DNA from: Bacillus paramycoides
GTDB taxonomy: Bacteria; Bacillota; Bacilli; Bacillales; Bacillaceae_G
Assembly (NCBI RefSeq): GCF_001884235.1
Contig: NZ_MAOI01000107.1
Span: forward strand, 90,435 to 154,434
Direction of reading: 5' to 3'
DNA: 64,000 nucleotides
The position numbers were made by a program, and so were the translations under genes. Positions 1 through 10,548 of this stretch are shown here, one piece after another (position 1 is the first letter of the stretch; every line of letters starts with the position of its first letter). Under the pieces are notes generated by a model. That model did no database searches and was not told the origin of the DNA. It saw nothing but the letters and a program-made list of their open reading frames with translations.

Positions 1-76
1 TAATGATAATAATATTTTCAGTAATTAGTCTGCGTACTTCACGTACAATTTTATTTGCTAAATCAGGAAAAAGCAT
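1..76 (-). CDS. Partial CDS: N-terminus of a CdaR-like sugar-diacid regulator
   Basis: Only the first 25 codons lie in the window; the gene runs leftward off the edge. An ATG at 76 is preceded by GAGGTG at 85-90 with an 8-nt gap. The peptide begins MLFPDLANKIVREVRRLI and continues into TENIIII. This resembles the start of the N-terminal sensor domain of the carbohydrate diacid regulator (CdaR) family as I remember it. The visible part is too short to prove the family. It is transcribed divergently from the lipoprotein gene at 213. Confidence 0.5.
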   Translation of the reverse strand, partial: MLFPDLANKIVREVRRLITENIIII

Positions 77-212
77 AATTTGCACACCTCAAATTCTATT
101 TGTTGTACATTATATATGTAAGTTTATTAATAATGGAAGATTTCACATTTTCCACACATTTATTTGTTATTTTACAATTATAACGAAATCATCCGAAGAT
201 GGAGGGAATCTT

Positions 213-1184
213 TTGAGAAAGTATCTTTTTCTTCTCTGTTTTTTATTTCTATTAGTAGGGTGCCAAGGAAGTTCGTATACACCAATTGCTAAAGATAAAA
301 GTGTTATTATAACAACTAATATAAAAGAAGGTAGTATTAGTTTTATTAATAAAAAAACAAAGAAGCTAATAACAACATGGGAATTGAATGAACCGATTAC
401 GGGGGTTACACTACTTCGAGATGGTGAGGACATACTTGTTTATGGCAAGCAGTTAGAATATATGTATGTATACTCACTGGCAGAAGGAAGACAAGTAGAC
501 AAATACAAGACGGGAAAAGGAATTGCTAATGTTATCGCATCAGAAGATGGAAAACAATTATTTGCTGCCGATCAAAATGAACAAAAGGTAAGGTTCTTTA
601 CGGTAAAAGGGAAAGAGATGGGTAGTGTTTCAACAGGAAAAGGACCGTTAACGATGGTAGAGCATAATAAGCAGTTATCTGTATTGAACTTTTATGATAC
701 GAAACTAACGACAATTGATACGAAGAAAAAAGAAGTTATACAATCCTTTATGATTCCACCGGCATCAACAGGAGCAACGGTTAGTGCTAATGGGAAAGAA
801 ATATGGATTGGCGGACATGGTGATGGAAATCAAGTGAATGAGAAAGTATTAGTGTATTCTTTACAGAGTGGAGAGATGGTACGCTCTTTACACGCTCCGT
901 TTATGCCTGTGAATATAACGAGGGATGATAAGTACGTATATGCATTAAGTCATGGTTCTAATACGCTTAGAAAGTTTGATGCAAGTACGTATCAAGAGGT
1001 AGGATCTACAGAAGTAGGATCTAATCCATTTGCATTTTTGAAAAGCGGTGCAGAAGGATATGTAGCTAGTTATGATAGCGATGAAGTATGCGTAATGGAT
1101 ATAAAGAATATGAAAATAAAACAAACAATTAAAGTCGGAAAAGGGCCGTTTCAGCTCATAGAGAGAGAAGGGAAAGGACAATGA
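213..1184 (+). CDS. Lipoprotein with YncE-like beta-propeller repeats
   Basis: A 323-aa exported lipoprotein. I chose the TTG at 213 because GGAGGG lies just upstream at 201-206 and the protein then opens with a clean signal sequence, RKYLFLLCFLFLLVGCQ, ending in a lipobox (LVGC). The mature part carries repeated units of the form VYSLxxG, FDAST and VMDIKNMKI with regularly spaced GKGP or GSNPF turns, as in YncE/YVTN-type beta-propellers. The start of the response regulator overlaps its stop by 4 nt, so it probably belongs to the two-component operon and may act as an extracytoplasmic ligand or accessory protein. The ligand is unknown. Confidence 0.82.
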   Translation: MRKYLFLLCFLFLLVGCQGSSYTPIAKDKSVIITTNIKEGSISFINKKTKKLITTWELNEPITGVTLLRDGEDILVYGKQLEYMYVYSLAEGRQVDKYKTGKGIANVIASEDGKQLFAADQNEQKVRFFTVKGKEMGSVSTGKGPLTMVEHNKQLSVLNFYDTKLTTIDTKKKEVIQSFMIPPASTGATVSANGKEIWIGGHGDGNQVNEKVLVYSLQSGEMVRSLHAPFMPVNITRDDKYVYALSHGSNTLRKFDASTYQEVGSTEVGSNPFAFLKSGAEGYVASYDSDEVCVMDIKNMKIKQTIKVGKGPFQLIEREGKGQ

Positions 1185-1852
1185 GTAAATATAGAGTGCT
1201 AGTTGTAGATGACGAAAGTGATATGAGGCAACTTGTCGGTATGTACTTGGATAACTTCGGATACGAGTGGGGAGAAGCTGAAAATGGGAAAGAGGCTCTC
1301 CGAAATTTAGAGACGGATCATTATGATTTCGTTGTATTGGATATTATGATGCCAGAGATGGATGGGCTTTCAGTTTGTAAAGAGATTCGAAAAACGTCAG
1401 ATGTACCTATTATATTTTTAACTGCAAAAGGTGAAGAGTGGAATAGGGTGAACGGCTTACGGATGGGGGCAGATGATTATATTGTAAAGCCATTTAGTCC
1501 CGGTGAACTAATTGCTCGTATGGAAGCTGTTTTAAGACGGTATACAAAGCAAGAGCAGCAAGAAGAGATTCAATTTGGACCGATTCTTATAAATGAAAAA
1601 AGTAGGAGAATCGAGACGAATGGAGAGTCGATTTCTCTTACGGTAAAAGAGTTTGATTTACTATATTTTCTTTGCCAACATAATGGACAAGTATTTAGTC
1701 GTGAGCAATTACTTGAAAAGGTGTGGGGATATGATTATGCAGGAAGTACAAGAACAGTAGATACGCATGTGAAAACGATGCGTTTGAAGCTCGGAGAAAG
1801 TGGAAACTACATTCAAACCGTTTGGGGTGTAGGTTATAAATTTGAGGTGTAA
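1181..1852 (+). CDS. OmpR-family response regulator
   Basis: A 223-aa DNA-binding response regulator. The receiver domain (about residues 1-118) has the acidic pair DDE at 10-12, the phospho-acceptor Asp54 in VLDIMMPEMDG, and the VKPFSP loop. The C-terminal winged helix (about 130-223) ends with the family signature RTVDTHVKTMRLKLG and WGVGYKFEV. Its ATG overlaps the end of the lipoprotein gene, and the partner kinase starts 3 nt after its stop, so all three are likely co-transcribed and translationally coupled. The stimulus and target genes are not evident; the lipoprotein gene itself could be a target. Confidence 0.92.
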   Translation: MSKYRVLVVDDESDMRQLVGMYLDNFGYEWGEAENGKEALRNLETDHYDFVVLDIMMPEMDGLSVCKEIRKTSDVPIIFLTAKGEEWNRVNGLRMGADDYIVKPFSPGELIARMEAVLRRYTKQEQQEEIQFGPILINEKSRRIETNGESISLTVKEFDLLYFLCQHNGQVFSREQLLEKVWGYDYAGSTRTVDTHVKTMRLKLGESGNYIQTVWGVGYKFEV

Positions 1853-1855
1853 CGT

Positions 1856-3256
1856 ATGTTTACGATGGTACAAAAGCTTTGGCTTACAGTAGTATGTGCA
1901 GTATGTGTAACAGTCTCCTTTCTTTATTTTGTATCTTTATACTCGTATGAAAAGTTATACGTCGATAATTTAAAAGATTCATTAGTAATGGAAGGAAAGC
2001 GTCTCGCCACGCAATATGATAAACGGGAAGGAATATCCACTTTTGAAGAGAAAGTAAGGGCATATGATCAAATATCTAGTTCAGACGTCCTTTTTGTGTA
2101 TAATCCACGTGATTTAAGCGCTTGTTTGCCTTTTGATGTGCACCATCATTCTCTTATAAGTGAAGGAGATAGACAAGCACTATTAGATGGGAAAACTGTG
2201 ACAAAGATAGGATATGAAGAGCATTTTGATCGTAATATTATGGGTGTTGTCATCCCTGTTTTAGATAATAAAAAATTAGTTGGAATTGTATACTCTTATA
2301 TTCCTTTAAAAAGTATAAAAGACTTGATATTTGATATGGGTCTTATTTTAGCGCCGTTAGCAATTGCAATGATTTTAATTACGATATGGGTTGGTAGAAA
2401 AATTATTATTGCGATTACGAAGCCACTCTCACAAATGGAACGGGTCGCGAATCATCTTGCTACCGGAGATTTCTCAGAACGGATTACGATTTCTTCAGAA
2501 GATGAGATTGGACGATTGGGAAAAGCATTTAATAAAATGGCAAATTCTTTAGAGGCAGAAGACGTAAAGCGTAAGGAGTTTTTAGCTAATGTTTCGCATG
2601 AACTTAGAACACCACTTAGTTATATTAAAGGATATAGTGAAGCCATTTTAGACGGTGTAGCAAAAGGGCCGCAGCAGGAAAAAGTAACGCAGCTCATCCA
2701 TAAAGAAGCAGATCGCATGCAGCGACTCGTTCATGATTTATTAGATTTAGCACAATTAGAAGGTGAACATTTTCCTCTAAAGAAGCAACCTATCGTTTTT
2801 TCACAGCTTATTGAAGATGTACTAGATACTTATGAGTTACAATTTATAGAAAAAAAGCTTCGTATTTCAACGGATTTAAATCCTGAAATTATCGTAATGA
2901 TTGATGAGGATCGTATGCAACAAGTACTTCACAACGTGTTAGACAATGCGATACGGTACACAAATCAAAACGGGGATATCATAATAAGCTTAGATAAGAA
3001 AGATGATTATTGTGAGCTGAAAATAAAAGATACGGGAATAGGTATTGATATAGAGCATTTAGAAAATCTTGGTGAGCGTTTTTACCGAGTAGATAAAGCT
3101 AGAAGTCGTCAGCATGGTGGAACAGGTTTAGGCCTTGCTATTGTAAGGCAAATTGTTCATATACATGATGGACAGTGGAGAATAGAAAGTGAAAAAGGTA
3201 AGGGCACGACAGTTATTATTACACTAAAAGTACAAGATGAGGAGAGCATGTTCTAA
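1856..3256 (+). CDS. HAMP-domain sensor histidine kinase
   Basis: A 466-aa membrane sensor kinase. It has a first membrane segment at about residues 8-28, an extracytoplasmic sensor of roughly 130 residues, and a second segment at about 160-180. A HAMP domain follows, then a HisKA domain with the phospho-acceptor in NVSHELRTPLSYIKGY, then an HATPase_c domain with the N box (VLDNAIRYT), DTGIGI and GGTGLGLAI. It is the cognate partner of the regulator just upstream. A hairpin overlapping its stop codon probably ends the operon. Confidence 0.92.
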   Translation: MFTMVQKLWLTVVCAVCVTVSFLYFVSLYSYEKLYVDNLKDSLVMEGKRLATQYDKREGISTFEEKVRAYDQISSSDVLFVYNPRDLSACLPFDVHHHSLISEGDRQALLDGKTVTKIGYEEHFDRNIMGVVIPVLDNKKLVGIVYSYIPLKSIKDLIFDMGLILAPLAIAMILITIWVGRKIIIAITKPLSQMERVANHLATGDFSERITISSEDEIGRLGKAFNKMANSLEAEDVKRKEFLANVSHELRTPLSYIKGYSEAILDGVAKGPQQEKVTQLIHKEADRMQRLVHDLLDLAQLEGEHFPLKKQPIVFSQLIEDVLDTYELQFIEKKLRISTDLNPEIIVMIDEDRMQQVLHNVLDNAIRYTNQNGDIIISLDKKDDYCELKIKDTGIGIDIEHLENLGERFYRVDKARSRQHGGTGLGLAIVRQIVHIHDGQWRIESEKGKGTTVIITLKVQDEESMF

Positions 3257-3274
3257 CTTTGGGGACATGCTCTC
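3242..3274 (+). terminator. Hairpin at the end of the two-component operon
   Basis: GAGAGCATGT (3242-3251) pairs with ACATGCTCTC (3265-3274). The stem begins inside the last codons of the kinase gene. There is no clean U-tract, so it is a weaker terminator candidate than others in the window. Confidence 0.5.
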
Positions 3275-3455
3275 TATATTGAGAGTTAATAATTGCACGG
3301 AAAGATATTGATTAATATCCAATAAATATTAAGAATTTGACTATTTTATGAACAAAACATTTGTACTTCTTACTAATTCGTTCTAAAATAGTTATGGATG
3401 CTAAATTCTTATAAATCGTTTCAATTGTTGTTTGGAAGATACTGAGGTGATTTAA

Positions 3456-4175
3456 CTGGAGTACAAATCTATTAAACCGAAAAAAATTTACGAAGAAGTA
3501 TCTGAAGCTATTTTAACAATGATTAAAAATGGCACACTAAAACCTGGTGACAAACTACTTCCTGTTCATCAATTAGCCGAGCAGTTTCAAGTTGGTAGAT
3601 CTGCTGTTCGTGAAGCGCTAAGTGCGCTAAGGGCAATGGGCTTAATTGAAATGAAGCAAGGAGAAGGTACATATGTGAAGAATTTCGATTCTTCTTCATT
3701 AACGAAATCATTAAATAATAGGTTGTTAATGAAGAAAGAGGATATTTTGAACTTATTAGAAGTACGAAAGGTGCTTGAAGTGGGGGCAGTTCGAGCAGCT
3801 GCGGCAAAACGTACGGAAGATAATTTACAAAATATGAAGCATTGGTTAGATGAAATGGCAAAGAGCGTTGGAGATGAGAAAGCTGGTGAAAAAGCAGACT
3901 TTCAGTTCCACATGGGAATTGCACAATCTTCACATAATAACATCCTACTTGAACTTATGAATCATGTTTCAGAAATGATTGCTGAAACGATTGGTGAATC
4001 AAGACGCATTATTTTATATGGTGAACAAACAACAGCAGAACGACTTTTAGAAGAGCATCAAGTTATATATGATGCGGTGTTAAAGCAAGATGTGGAATTA
4101 GCACAGCAAGCAATGCTAGATCATTTAACAAATGTAGAACATATTGTCATAGGTAAAAGCGATATAAATTCGTAA
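3456..4175 (+). CDS. lutR: LutR, FadR-subfamily GntR repressor of lactate utilisation (CTG start)
   Basis: A 239-aa regulator. The N-terminal winged helix holds RSAVREALSALRAMGLIEMK and is followed by an FCD-type helical ligand domain. The nearest ATG (3519) would delete the first 21 residues, which carry the conserved KPKKIYEEVSEAIL segment of the family. The reading frame opens at 3456 directly after a TAA, and CTG is its first codon. GAGGTGA lies 5 nt upstream, so I annotate a CTG start. In B. subtilis LutR represses lutABC in response to lactate; lutABC follows here, with a matching operator between the two. Confidence 0.88.
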   Translation: MEYKSIKPKKIYEEVSEAILTMIKNGTLKPGDKLLPVHQLAEQFQVGRSAVREALSALRAMGLIEMKQGEGTYVKNFDSSSLTKSLNNRLLMKKEDILNLLEVRKVLEVGAVRAAAAKRTEDNLQNMKHWLDEMAKSVGDEKAGEKADFQFHMGIAQSSHNNILLELMNHVSEMIAETIGESRRIILYGEQTTAERLLEEHQVIYDAVLKQDVELAQQAMLDHLTNVEHIVIGKSDINS

Positions 4176-4221
4176 TTTAATCTTTTAAAATTCCATTTTT
4201 CTGATAAAATAGAGAAAGATT

Positions 4222-4236
4222 GAGTAAGCGTTTTCT
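4222..4236 (+). promoter_or_regulatory. Possible cre (CcpA) site upstream of lutA
   Basis: GAGTAAGCGTTTTCT fits the cre consensus WTGNAANCGNWNNCW except at its first two positions. It lies between lutR and the LutR operator, a plausible position for catabolite repression of lactate oxidation. Confidence 0.35.
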
Positions 4237-4286
4237 TTAGAAGAGGGAGAGTTAGGCTATGGTTGAGCCTATTTCTTCTTTGCAAG

Positions 4287-4297
4287 TCATCTGATGA
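4287..4297 (+). promoter_or_regulatory. LutR operator, TCATC-N1-GATGA
   Basis: TCATCTGATGA is an exact match to TCATC-N1-GATGA, the LutR recognition sequence reported in B. subtilis as I remember it. It lies 45 nt before the lutA start, in the expected place for repression of lutABC. Confidence 0.75.
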
Positions 4298-4341
4298 CCA
4301 TATGATTGTTGGCGAAGTTGTAATGAGGGGGAATAATAATT

Positions 4342-5061
4342 ATGAAAGTTACTTTATTTGTTACTTGTCTAGTCGATATGTTTGAAACAAATGTCGGTAA
4401 GGCAACAGTAGAAGTATTGGAGCGTTTAGGTTGTGAAATTGAATTTCCAGAAGCACAAGTTTGTTGTGGTCAGCCTGCTTATAATAGCGGCCATGTAGAA
4501 GCAGCAAAAGAAGCGATGAAACATATGATTGAAACTTTCGAAGATGCAGAATATATCGTTACGCCATCCGGTTCTTGTGCGACAATGTTTCACGAGTATC
4601 CACATGTTTTTAAAGATGATCCGAAATGGGCAAAACGTGCACAAAAGATAGCTGATAAAACATATGAATTTACACAATTTATTGTAGATGTTTTAAAAGT
4701 TACAGATGTTGGCGCAAGTTTACCTGGGATAGCAACTGTTCATAAATCTTGCCATATGACACGTCTGCTTGGAGTAAAAGAGGCTCCAGGAATTTTATTA
4801 TCAAATGTAAAAGGATTAACTGTAAGAGAACTACCAAACGTACAAAATTGTTGTGGTTTTGGGGGAACGTTTTCAGTTAAGATGACACCTATTTCTGAGC
4901 AAATGGTAGATGAGAAAGTTGATAGTGTTATGGAAACAGGTGCTGATTATTTAATCGGTGCAGATTGTGGGTGTTTGTTAAACATTGGCGGACGTATTGA
5001 GCGTTTAGGTAAAGAAGTAAAAGTAATGCATATTGCTGAGGTATTGAATAGCCGCTCATGA
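4342..5061 (+). CDS. lutA: LutA, L-lactate oxidation iron-sulfur protein
   Basis: A 239-aa cytoplasmic protein of the two-CCG-domain (Fe-S) family. The duplicated cysteine motifs are visible as [11 protein letters not shown] in the first half and CCGFGGTFS in the second, with further conserved cysteines in SGSCATM and HKSCHM. LutA, LutB and LutC together oxidise L-lactate to pyruvate in B. subtilis. The start is supported by GAGGGGGA upstream. It is the first gene of a tight operon (16 nt to lutB), behind the LutR operator. No lactate permease is adjacent. Confidence 0.95.
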   Translation: MKVTLFVTCLVDMFETNVGKATVEVLERLGCEIEFPEAQVCCGQPAYNSGHVEAAKEAMKHMIETFEDAEYIVTPSGSCATMFHEYPHVFKDDPKWAKRAQKIADKTYEFTQFIVDVLKVTDVGASLPGIATVHKSCHMTRLLGVKEAPGILLSNVKGLTVRELPNVQNCCGFGGTFSVKMTPISEQMVDEKVDSVMETGADYLIGADCGCLLNIGGRIERLGKEVKVMHIAEVLNSRS

Positions 5062-5077
5062 AGGGGGAACATAAGCT

Positions 5078-7209
<2,132 letters not shown>

Positions 7210-7220
7210 AATAGGGGAAA

Positions 7221-7247
7221 GCAGGCCGGAAAACGGCCTGCTTTTTT
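7221..7247 (+). terminator. Rho-independent terminator of lutABC
   Basis: GCAGGCCG (7221-7228) pairs with CGGCCTGC (7234-7241) across a GAAAA loop, followed by TTTTTT. Confidence 0.92.
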
Positions 7248-7321
7248 AATAGAATAAAGATAATATGAAGTAGAAGTTCTCTCCTTTTTTTGCTATGTTC
7301 TTTTGGAAAGGAGAGGAAGGG

Positions 7322-8044
7322 ATGTTCACTTATTTATATGCATTGTTAGCAGGGATGGTGTTTGGTTCTTTCTTTATGGTGATTGCGATGAGAGTTCCAG
7401 TGGGTGAATCTATTATTACACCACGTTCATATTGTCATTACTGCAAATATACGTTAAAGCCAAAAGAACTTATTCCAATCATTTCATTTTGTATGCAGAA
7501 AGGGCGTTGTACGAATTGTAAAAGAAAAATCCCAAGTTTGTACATAACATTTGAATTTGTTACAGGGAGTTTATTTTTTCTTACTGTATATGTAATTGGA
7601 ATTGAACGAGAGCTCATCATCATTTTATCGCTTCTTTCTTTACTACTTATTATTTCAGTTACAGATTTTGTGTATATGTTAATACCTAATCGTATTTTAA
7701 TTTGGTTTGCACTTTTGCTTATTTTAGAATGTATTTTTGTACCGTTAGTTACTTGGATAGATAGTATAGCTGGTAGTGGAACTATATTCATTTTGTTATA
7801 TTGCATGCAAAGGATTTATCCAGATGGTCTTGGTGGAGGTGATGTGAAATTACTTTCGTTGCTCGGATTTATAATAGGAGTGAAAGGTATTTTTATGACT
7901 TTATTTTTAGCATCTTTCTTTAGTCTTTGTATTTTTGGAATTGGTATAGCATTAAAGCGCATAAAAGTAAGAACCCCAATTCCATTTGGCCCTTTTATTA
8001 GCCTTGGAGCAATATGCTATGTGTTAGTTGTATATGCAAAATAG
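7322..8044 (+). CDS. comC: Type IV prepilin peptidase (ComC/PilD family)
   Basis: A 240-aa polytopic aspartyl protease that cleaves and methylates prepilins or pseudopilins in the membrane. The N-terminal domain has the two zinc cysteine pairs CHYC and CTNC. The catalytic aspartates are in VTDFVYMLIPN and in the GxGD-type motif LGGGDVKLL, and the family tail PFGPF is present. I chose ATG 7322 because AAAGGAGAGG sits 6-7 nt before it; a longer in-frame start at 7295 has no such signal. In Bacillus this enzyme serves the competence pseudopilus. No other competence gene is adjacent. Confidence 0.88.
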   Translation: MFTYLYALLAGMVFGSFFMVIAMRVPVGESIITPRSYCHYCKYTLKPKELIPIISFCMQKGRCTNCKRKIPSLYITFEFVTGSLFFLTVYVIGIERELIIILSLLSLLLIISVTDFVYMLIPNRILIWFALLLILECIFVPLVTWIDSIAGSGTIFILLYCMQRIYPDGLGGGDVKLLSLLGFIIGVKGIFMTLFLASFFSLCIFGIGIALKRIKVRTPIPFGPFISLGAICYVLVVYAK

Positions 8045-8058
8045 AAAGGAGCTAGAAA

Positions 8059-8370
8059 ATGAATGTATATATGGATGATCAAAGAAGTTGTCCGTTCGGA
8101 TATGCTTTGGCAACTACAGTAGAATCTGCGTTACAATTTGTTCGGAGTAATAAGGTAAACATCCTTTCTCTTGACTTTAACATGGGATGGAGGCAAAAGA
8201 GCGGGTTAGATTTTGTAGAAGCCTTTTGTACGGAAGGTTTATATGTTAATGAGATTCACCTTCATACAAATGATGTCATCGGTATGCACCAGATGAAGCA
8301 GAGAATTGAGAAAGCGAAAGAAAAAGGGGAAATTCATCCTCATATTGTCGTTAAATATGTAGGGAGTTAA
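8059..8370 (+). CDS. Small receiver-like protein (cyclic-phosphate processing receiver type)
   Basis: A 103-aa single-domain protein beginning MNVYMDDQRSCPFGY. The early acidic pair MDDQR, the central LSLDFNMGWRQKSGLDF and the late HTNDVIG give the outline of a response-regulator fold without an output domain. I recall this family as the cyclic-phosphate-processing receiver domain, sometimes misnamed FtsJ in annotations. It follows comC by 14 nt with the ribosome site AAAGGAG, so the two are probably co-transcribed. Asp in LSLDF is the likely counterpart of the phospho-acceptor. Its biochemical role is not established. Confidence 0.75.
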   Translation: MNVYMDDQRSCPFGYALATTVESALQFVRSNKVNILSLDFNMGWRQKSGLDFVEAFCTEGLYVNEIHLHTNDVIGMHQMKQRIEKAKEKGEIHPHIVVKYVGS

Positions 8371-8399
8371 AAACTCCAAAGTAAGACTTTGGAGTTTTT
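8369..8399. terminator. Bidirectional terminator between convergent genes
   Basis: AAAACTCCAAAG pairs with CTTTGGAGTTTT around a short TAAGA loop, with A- and T-tracts on either side. It serves the comC operon and the formate/nitrite transporter gene; the latter's stop codon lies at its edge. Confidence 0.88.
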
Positions 8400-9249
8400 A
8401 ATGTTTCACATGAGCTTGTAAAGGAATGATTTCCTCTGTTTGAGCGGCTACTAATTCAGTTTCTTCTTGCTTAACATCAGGTGCTTTCTTTGTTAAGTAA
8501 TGATATACCATACCGACAAATACCGATCCGCCAATAATGTTACCAAGTGTAACTGGAATTAAGTTATGAATAGCACCCGCAAAAGAAATTGTATCAGGAT
8601 GTGGTGATACTAAAGATAAAGCAAACAGTGATAAGTTTGCAATGCTATGCTCGTAACCAGATAAGAAGAATGTGAAAACAAGTAGCATCATCATCATTAT
8701 TTTTGCTGTATCACCTTTTACTTGAGAAGGTAAGAAGCAAGCAAGACATACGAGCCAGTTACATAAAATCGCTTTAAAGAATAATTGCATTGTAGGTGTA
8801 TTCATCTTTCCTTCAACTACTTTATTCATTAAGTGACCATGATCAATTGCTTGGAAAATTCCAGTTGCGTAAAATAGTAAGGCAAAGAATAAAGCGCCAG
8901 CTAAGTTACCTGCATAACAAGCAACCCAGTTACGAAGTGTATCAGAAATAGTTGTTTCTTTTCTTAAAGTTGCCACTGTAAAGTACATTGTATTGCCAGT
9001 AAATAACTCAGCACCGCCATATATAATAAGTACGAGAGCAATTCCGAAAAACATGGATTCAGCTAAATAAGTTGCTGGTGAATCTGCAATGTGAAAAAAG
9101 TTACCTAATTTAAAACATAGTACAATAATAAAACCGATATAAATGCCAGCAAGTGCAGCGCGAATGAAATATTGCATTGAATTTGTATCTAGCATTTGCT
9201 TTTTGCTCTTAGCCAGTTTTACAACGTAGTCTAATCCTTGTTCTAGCAT
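8398..9249 (-). CDS. Formate/nitrite transporter (FNT) family channel
   Basis: A 283-aa membrane protein with six predicted hydrophobic segments. FNT-type signatures are visible: AALAGIYIGFI near residue 32, GAELFTGNTMYFT at about 80, NWVACYAGNLAGALF, NWLVCLACFL and GYEHSIANLS, followed by GNIIGGSVFVGMVY. The family moves formate, nitrite or hydrosulfide across the membrane; which one cannot be told from sequence. The N- and C-termini are cytoplasmic and polar. AAAGGAG precedes the start. It is a single-gene unit. Confidence 0.88.
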   Translation of the reverse strand: MLEQGLDYVVKLAKSKKQMLDTNSMQYFIRAALAGIYIGFIIVLCFKLGNFFHIADSPATYLAESMFFGIALVLIIYGGAELFTGNTMYFTVATLRKETTISDTLRNWVACYAGNLAGALFFALLFYATGIFQAIDHGHLMNKVVEGKMNTPTMQLFFKAILCNWLVCLACFLPSQVKGDTAKIMMMMLLVFTFFLSGYEHSIANLSLFALSLVSPHPDTISFAGAIHNLIPVTLGNIIGGSVFVGMVYHYLTKKAPDVKQEETELVAAQTEEIIPLQAHVKH

Positions 9250-9444
9250 GAGTAATACGCTCCTTTAATACATCGTCTATAAATACTCTTTATATGAATA
9301 AAGTACATGGATTTGTTCTCAGTTTCAATAAGTTTGTTCAATGTTTCACAAAAAGGACATACATCTATGAAGGAAGCGTTTACAAAAGGCGGTATAATGG
9401 AATTTTTTCTAAAAATAGTGAGGAGGTTGAAACGAGAGAAAAAG

Positions 9445-9472
9445 AAAAAGCGCTATAATTACAGCGCTTTTT
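9445..9472 (-). terminator. Terminator of the terC gene
   Basis: On the minus strand AAAAAGCGCT and AGCGCTTTTT form a stem followed by a U-run. The terC stop codon lies within the loop region. No gene is supported between this and the FNT gene (9250-9444). Confidence 0.8.
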
Positions 9473-10253
9473 CGTCTAAATTCTTTTCGACTTTTACTTC
9501 TACCTCTTTCGAGAAGAACCAACCACAAACTGCGATTCCGATTAATACGCTCCAGAATGTAAGTTTCCACGGAGTAGATTCTGGGAATGAGTGCGGAAGG
9601 ACACCTAAAGCAGGGTGTGCTAGCGTATAAACTGCTAATTTTACACCAACCCAGCCTACAATTAAGAATGCTGCCGTTTCAAGTCCTGGTTTACGTTTTA
9701 ATATTTGTACGAAAGCAGATGCTGCAAATCGCATAATGATTAATCCGATAAGTCCACCTACAAAGATAACGACGAATTGCCCAGTATCAAGACTACCAAT
9801 CGTACCTAATCCTGTTTTCGGTAATGTCATTGCTAATGCAACAGCCGCTAAAATTGAATCGACTGCGAAGGCAATATCAGCAACTTCGACTTTAAATACA
9901 GTCCACCAAAAGTTCTCTTGTTTTTTCTCTGTTTCTTTTTCTTCTGTTTCTTCATGTGTATTCTTTTTAACGTACGTTTTAAATAAGTGATTACCAGCGA
10001 TAAACATAAGGTAAATTGCACCAATCGCTTGCACTTGCCATACATCGACTAAGAATGAAATCATAAATAGCGATCCGAAGCGGAAAACAAACGCTCCTGC
10101 CAATCCGTAAAATAGTGCTTTCTTTCGTTTGTCTTCTGGTAAATGTTTTACCATAATTGCAAGAACGAGGGCGTTATCAGCTGCTAAAATCCCCTCTAGT
10201 GCAATTAGGATGAGTAATACCCAACCATACTCCAATAATAATGATACATCCAT
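9459..10253 (-). CDS. TerC-family manganese exporter (YkoY/MeeY-like)
   Basis: A 264-aa polytopic membrane protein. Conserved TerC segments are EGILAADNALVLAIMVKHLP near the N-terminus, VEVADIAFAVDSILAAVAL in the middle and GWVGVKL near the end, with acidic residues in membrane helices. A charged linker rich in E and K (about 110-125) separates the two halves. The second ATG (10253) is preferred because GAGAGGAG sits 7 nt upstream; it nearly abuts the first ATG. Members of this family export Mn2+ and help metallate exoenzymes in B. subtilis. The upstream Mn2+ riboswitch supports that role here. Confidence 0.9.
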   Translation of the reverse strand: MDVSLLLEYGWVLLILIALEGILAADNALVLAIMVKHLPEDKRKKALFYGLAGAFVFRFGSLFMISFLVDVWQVQAIGAIYLMFIAGNHLFKTYVKKNTHEETEEKETEKKQENFWWTVFKVEVADIAFAVDSILAAVALAMTLPKTGLGTIGSLDTGQFVVIFVGGLIGLIIMRFAASAFVQILKRKPGLETAAFLIVGWVGVKLAVYTLAHPALGVLPHSFPESTPWKLTFWSVLIGIAVCGWFFSKEVEVKVEKNLDEKAL

Positions 10254-10361
10254 GTACATTCTCCTCTCATTTCTCTAAATTCTAAACAAGTGAAGAATTT
10301 CCCCACTGTTTAGATTCCCCATACTCCCGCGCATCAACGGTGGAAGGAATTGGTAAAAACA

Positions 10362-10500
10362 AAAAAGACCTCTGCCGTTGATAGGCAAAGGTCTTGCTAG
10401 ACATATGTAATGAAAATGTCAACAAAGCCGGAAGAACTATGTTCTACGTAATGACGACTTTGTTTCCAAGAAATATTCTTGGACGCTACTCCCCTTTGGA
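10362..10500 (-). promoter_or_regulatory. yybP-ykoY manganese riboswitch with terminator
   Basis: On the minus strand the leader starts with the family's 5' core AAAGGGGAGTAGCGT and continues to a long hairpin. It ends in AAGACCTTTGCC / GGCAGAGGTCTT followed by a U-run, a transcription terminator. The gene behind it is terC, the classic partner of this RNA. Mn2+ binding is expected to disrupt the terminator and switch on export. The remaining leader runs about 105 nt to the start codon. Confidence 0.88.
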
Positions 10501-10519
10501 GATATGTTATTGTATTTTC

Positions 10520-10548
10520 ATTATATGGATAATTTATACGGTTGTCAA
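10520..10548 (-). promoter_or_regulatory. Consensus sigma-A promoter of the riboswitch-terC unit
   Basis: TTGACA (10543-10548) and TATAAT (10520-10525), both on the minus strand, are separated by exactly 17 bp. The -35 hexamer contains the TGA stop codon of the upstream TrkH-type gene. Transcription would begin about 10 nt before the riboswitch core. Confidence 0.88.

Noticed and set aside
9307-9630. 107-aa plus-strand frame
   Set aside because: It overlaps the terC gene antisense, has no family features and spans the terC terminator.
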